This document shows positions 62,349-64,000 of a stretch of 64,000 nt of DNA, in pieces; the stretch's first letter is position 1, and each line of letters starts with the position of its first letter. Source of the stretch: Nocardia sp. NBC_00416. GTDB lineage: Bacteria; Actinomycetota; Actinomycetes; Mycobacteriales; Mycobacteriaceae. The stretch lies in the NCBI RefSeq assembly GCF_036032445.1, contig NZ_CP107932.1, forward strand, positions 6,574,501-6,638,500. Reading direction: 5' to 3'. A program made the translations under genes and the position numbers. The notes beneath the pieces are model-generated. The model saw only the letters and a program-made list of their open reading frames with translations. It ran no database searches and was not told the DNA's origin.

Positions 62349-63254
62349 TCAGCCGACGAGCAGCACGAGCTTCCCGCGTCCGTGTCCTCGCTCGCCCACC
62401 TTGTGCGCCTCTGCGACATCGGCCAGTGGGAAGGTCTGTGCGACCGGTGGTGAGAAGCGCCCGGACTCGATCAGATCGCCGATCTCGCCGAGCACATGGA
62501 CCGCGCGACCATCGGTATCGCCGCTGCTGAACTTCACCCCGTATTCCCGGGCTCCCACGAAGTCGGCGACTGTGACGACGTGTTCGGCCCCGCCGGCGAG
62601 ATCGATGAGTTGGGGCAGAACCCCGCTGCCCGCGATATCGAGCGCGAGGTCGACGCCGTCGGGTGTGCGTGCGCGAACCCGTTCGACCAATCCCTCGCCG
62701 TATGTGACGGGCTCGGCCCCCAGCGAGCGCAGGTATTCCTGGTTCGCCGGACCGGCGGTTCCGATGACACGTGCGCCGCGTACCACGGCGAGCTGTACCG
62801 CTGCGCTGCCGACGTTCCCGGAGGCGCCGTTGACGAGCAGTGTGTCGCCGCTCCCGACGCCGAGCCCGTCCAAGGCGCGCGTGGCCGTTTCGATGGCGGT
62901 CGGCAGTGCGGCGGCGCCCGGGAAGCCGAGCGACGGCGGAATGGGCGCGTAGTGGGACAGCACCGCGGATTCGGCTTGGGCCGAGCCCTCGTCGGAGAAG
63001 CCGAACACGCGATCACCGACGGCCACGCCCGCGACACCTTCGCCGAGCTCGTCGACGATTCCGGCGGCCTCGTGGCCCAGGGTCTGCGGAAGCTCCGGAT
63101 CCATCAGGCCCGCGCGCTTCTTCCAGTCGCTCGGGTTCACGCCGGCCGCGCGCACTGCGATCCGGATCCGGCCGGGACCCGGATGCGGATCGGGGAGATC
63201 CACGATCTCGAGGACCTCCGGGCCGCCGAACTGATTGAAACGGACCGCCTTCAT
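62349..63254 (-). CDS. Zinc-independent medium-chain NAD(P)H oxidoreductase (quinone oxidoreductase-like)
   Basis: A 301-residue MDR-superfamily protein. The N-terminal GroES-like domain opens KAVRFNQFGGPEVLEIVDLP and contains AAGVNPSDWKKRAG and LGHEAAGIVDELGEGVAGV; the catalytic zinc Cys of alcohol dehydrogenases is absent. The cofactor fold is VNGASGNVGSAAVQLAVVRG (an AxxGxxG type, favouring NADPH). It probably reduces quinones or enones. Two ATGs in a row start the frame; the second (63254) is preferred as it is 6 bases from GGAG. Confidence 0.85.
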   Translation of the reverse strand: MKAVRFNQFGGPEVLEIVDLPDPHPGPGRIRIAVRAAGVNPSDWKKRAGLMDPELPQTLGHEAAGIVDELGEGVAGVAVGDRVFGFSDEGSAQAESAVLSHYAPIPPSLGFPGAAALPTAIETATRALDGLGVGSGDTLLVNGASGNVGSAAVQLAVVRGARVIGTAGPANQEYLRSLGAEPVTYGEGLVERVRARTPDGVDLALDIAGSGVLPQLIDLAGGAEHVVTVADFVGAREYGVKFSSGDTDGRAVHVLGEIGDLIESGRFSPPVAQTFPLADVAEAHKVGERGHGRGKLVLLVG

Positions 63255-63257
63255 CAT

Positions 63258-63689
63258 TCGCTCCGATCTCGACTCCGAGAGTCGCGGTTGCCGCGACGCG
63301 CGTCAGTCTGCCAGCTCGGACGGCCGGCGCCCGCTCCCGTGTCGCGGTGCGAGTTCGCTGCGGAGCCTCGACGGAAGTCGTGGGTCTGATCACAGGGCGT
63401 ACTCGGCACCGGAGCCTGACGAGATTGCGTTACGTGCCGAAAACCATCTCGTTACAGGATGTTTCGGCGACAGACTCCGGATCGCTACTCCGGCGTCGAA
63501 CGCTTTGTTACCGGAAAGTATTGTGTCGCAGCTCTCTTTGTGATCCACAAGCCATTTGACCTGCGGATCTGGTGCTCTAGCCTGATAAATGTCGATGGCG
63601 ACAACAGTCCATCGGGGAATGCGACGCACTCCCTCACAATTCGCCACAAGCGAAACCGATAGACCCGAAGGTCGGAATTCGAAATAAAA
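63258..63689. other. 432-base intergenic region of lower GC content
   Basis: Divergent upstream region of the oxidoreductase (minus) and the truncated membrane protein (plus). From about 63420 the sequence is visibly richer in A and T than the rest of the window. No promoter pair, operator or RNA gene could be assigned with confidence. Confidence 0.4.
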
Positions 63690-64000
63690 TGGAACACTCA
63701 CTCCAAGGGCAGCGAAACAATATCAGCCGACCGAGTTCCGAATTCCGATCCGCTTGGAAATGTTGGTCCATTACAGCGCTGAGCCTGCTCACGCTCGTAC
63801 TCCTCTTCCAGCCGTGGATGTCCGCCTCGGGTCCTTATGGCGACGCGCGCACCGACGCTTTCGGGCGTATCGACGGCTCCACCCCCGCGCTCCGCAACGT
63901 CGGCGAACGCTTGACCGACGGTCTCGTTTCGATCAGCGGGGTGTGGGGCGTGCTGACCGGCATCGCCGCGGTGGTCGCCCTGGCCGGTGCGCAGTTGTAC
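63690..64000 (+). CDS. Putative membrane protein, N-terminal part (cut by window end)
   Basis: An ATG at 63690 opens a frame that runs off the window (103 codons and one further base). The translation has a polar start (MEHSLQGQRNNISRP), a transmembrane helix at about 30-48 (ALSLLTLVLLFQPWMSA), an exported-looking loop (GPYGDARTDAFGRID) and a second helix starting near 85 (VWGVLTGIAAVVALAGAQLY). This resembles tetraspanning actinobacterial membrane proteins with the LLFQPW motif at the end of helix 1. No good RBS is seen, though AAATAAA precedes the ATG. The function is unknown. Confidence 0.6.

Overview
The window is high-GC DNA that reads as the chromosome of a mycolic-acid actinobacterium, most likely Nocardia or a close relative. 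The grounds are a type VII secretion tail (EccD-MycP-EccE), PknG with its zinc and TPR domains, a WhiB3-like protein, ClpP1/ClpP2, an IHF-like protein of the actinobacterial type, and the gene order valS-folC-DUF4233-ndk-rne-rplU-rpmA-obg-proB. From memory, these blocks run in the same order as the Mycobacterium tuberculosis segment between proB and tig.

Layout. 1-5.7 kb: the 3' end of a type VII secretion locus (eccD end, mycP, eccE), an EspR-like HTH gene and two membrane proteins, one with a zinc ribbon. 5.8-15 kb: a nitrogen block with a short NAD-glutamate dehydrogenase, an SPFH/zinc-ribbon protein, an asparagine-type permease and the kinase PknG. 15-24.4 kb: regulators (WhiB3-like, MerR, a LuxR-type ATPase), a DHFR-like reductase, a small secreted protein, a probably frameshifted gene, phosphoketolase and an FKBP lipoprotein. 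24.6-29.7 kb: the proteostasis block tig, clpP1, clpP2, clpX. 29.8-46.9 kb: an accessory stretch with AhpD-like, ketosteroid isomerase-like, IHF-like and SnoaL-like proteins, a TetR/flavin monooxygenase pair, fdhD with a YdeP-type molybdoenzyme, an FHA protein, an isochorismatase-fold protein and a GNAT, then a glpD-TetR-AGPS-DAG kinase lipid block and a P-loop protein. 47.3-60.3 kb: core genes valS to proB. 60.4-64 kb: endonuclease V, a membrane protein, a quinone-oxidoreductase-like protein and a membrane protein cut by the window end.

The most interesting signals are small. (1) A 19-bp inverted-repeat element, nearly identical at three promoters (glutamate dehydrogenase, asparagine permease, small secreted protein); the first copy sits beside a perfect GlnR-type palindrome. 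Together with pknG this suggests one co-regulated amino-acid nitrogen locus. (2) A family of about 125-bp palindromic repeats, present once downstream of tig, as a head-to-tail array upstream of fdhF, and as a decayed copy after folC. (3) A long nested hairpin ending in a U-rich tract just after tig, a candidate structured RNA. (4) A strong intrinsic-terminator hairpin in the valS upstream region, suggesting attenuation or a small RNA.

No rRNA, tRNA, CRISPR array, transposase or prophage gene was recognised. All family assignments come from reading motifs; no database search was possible.
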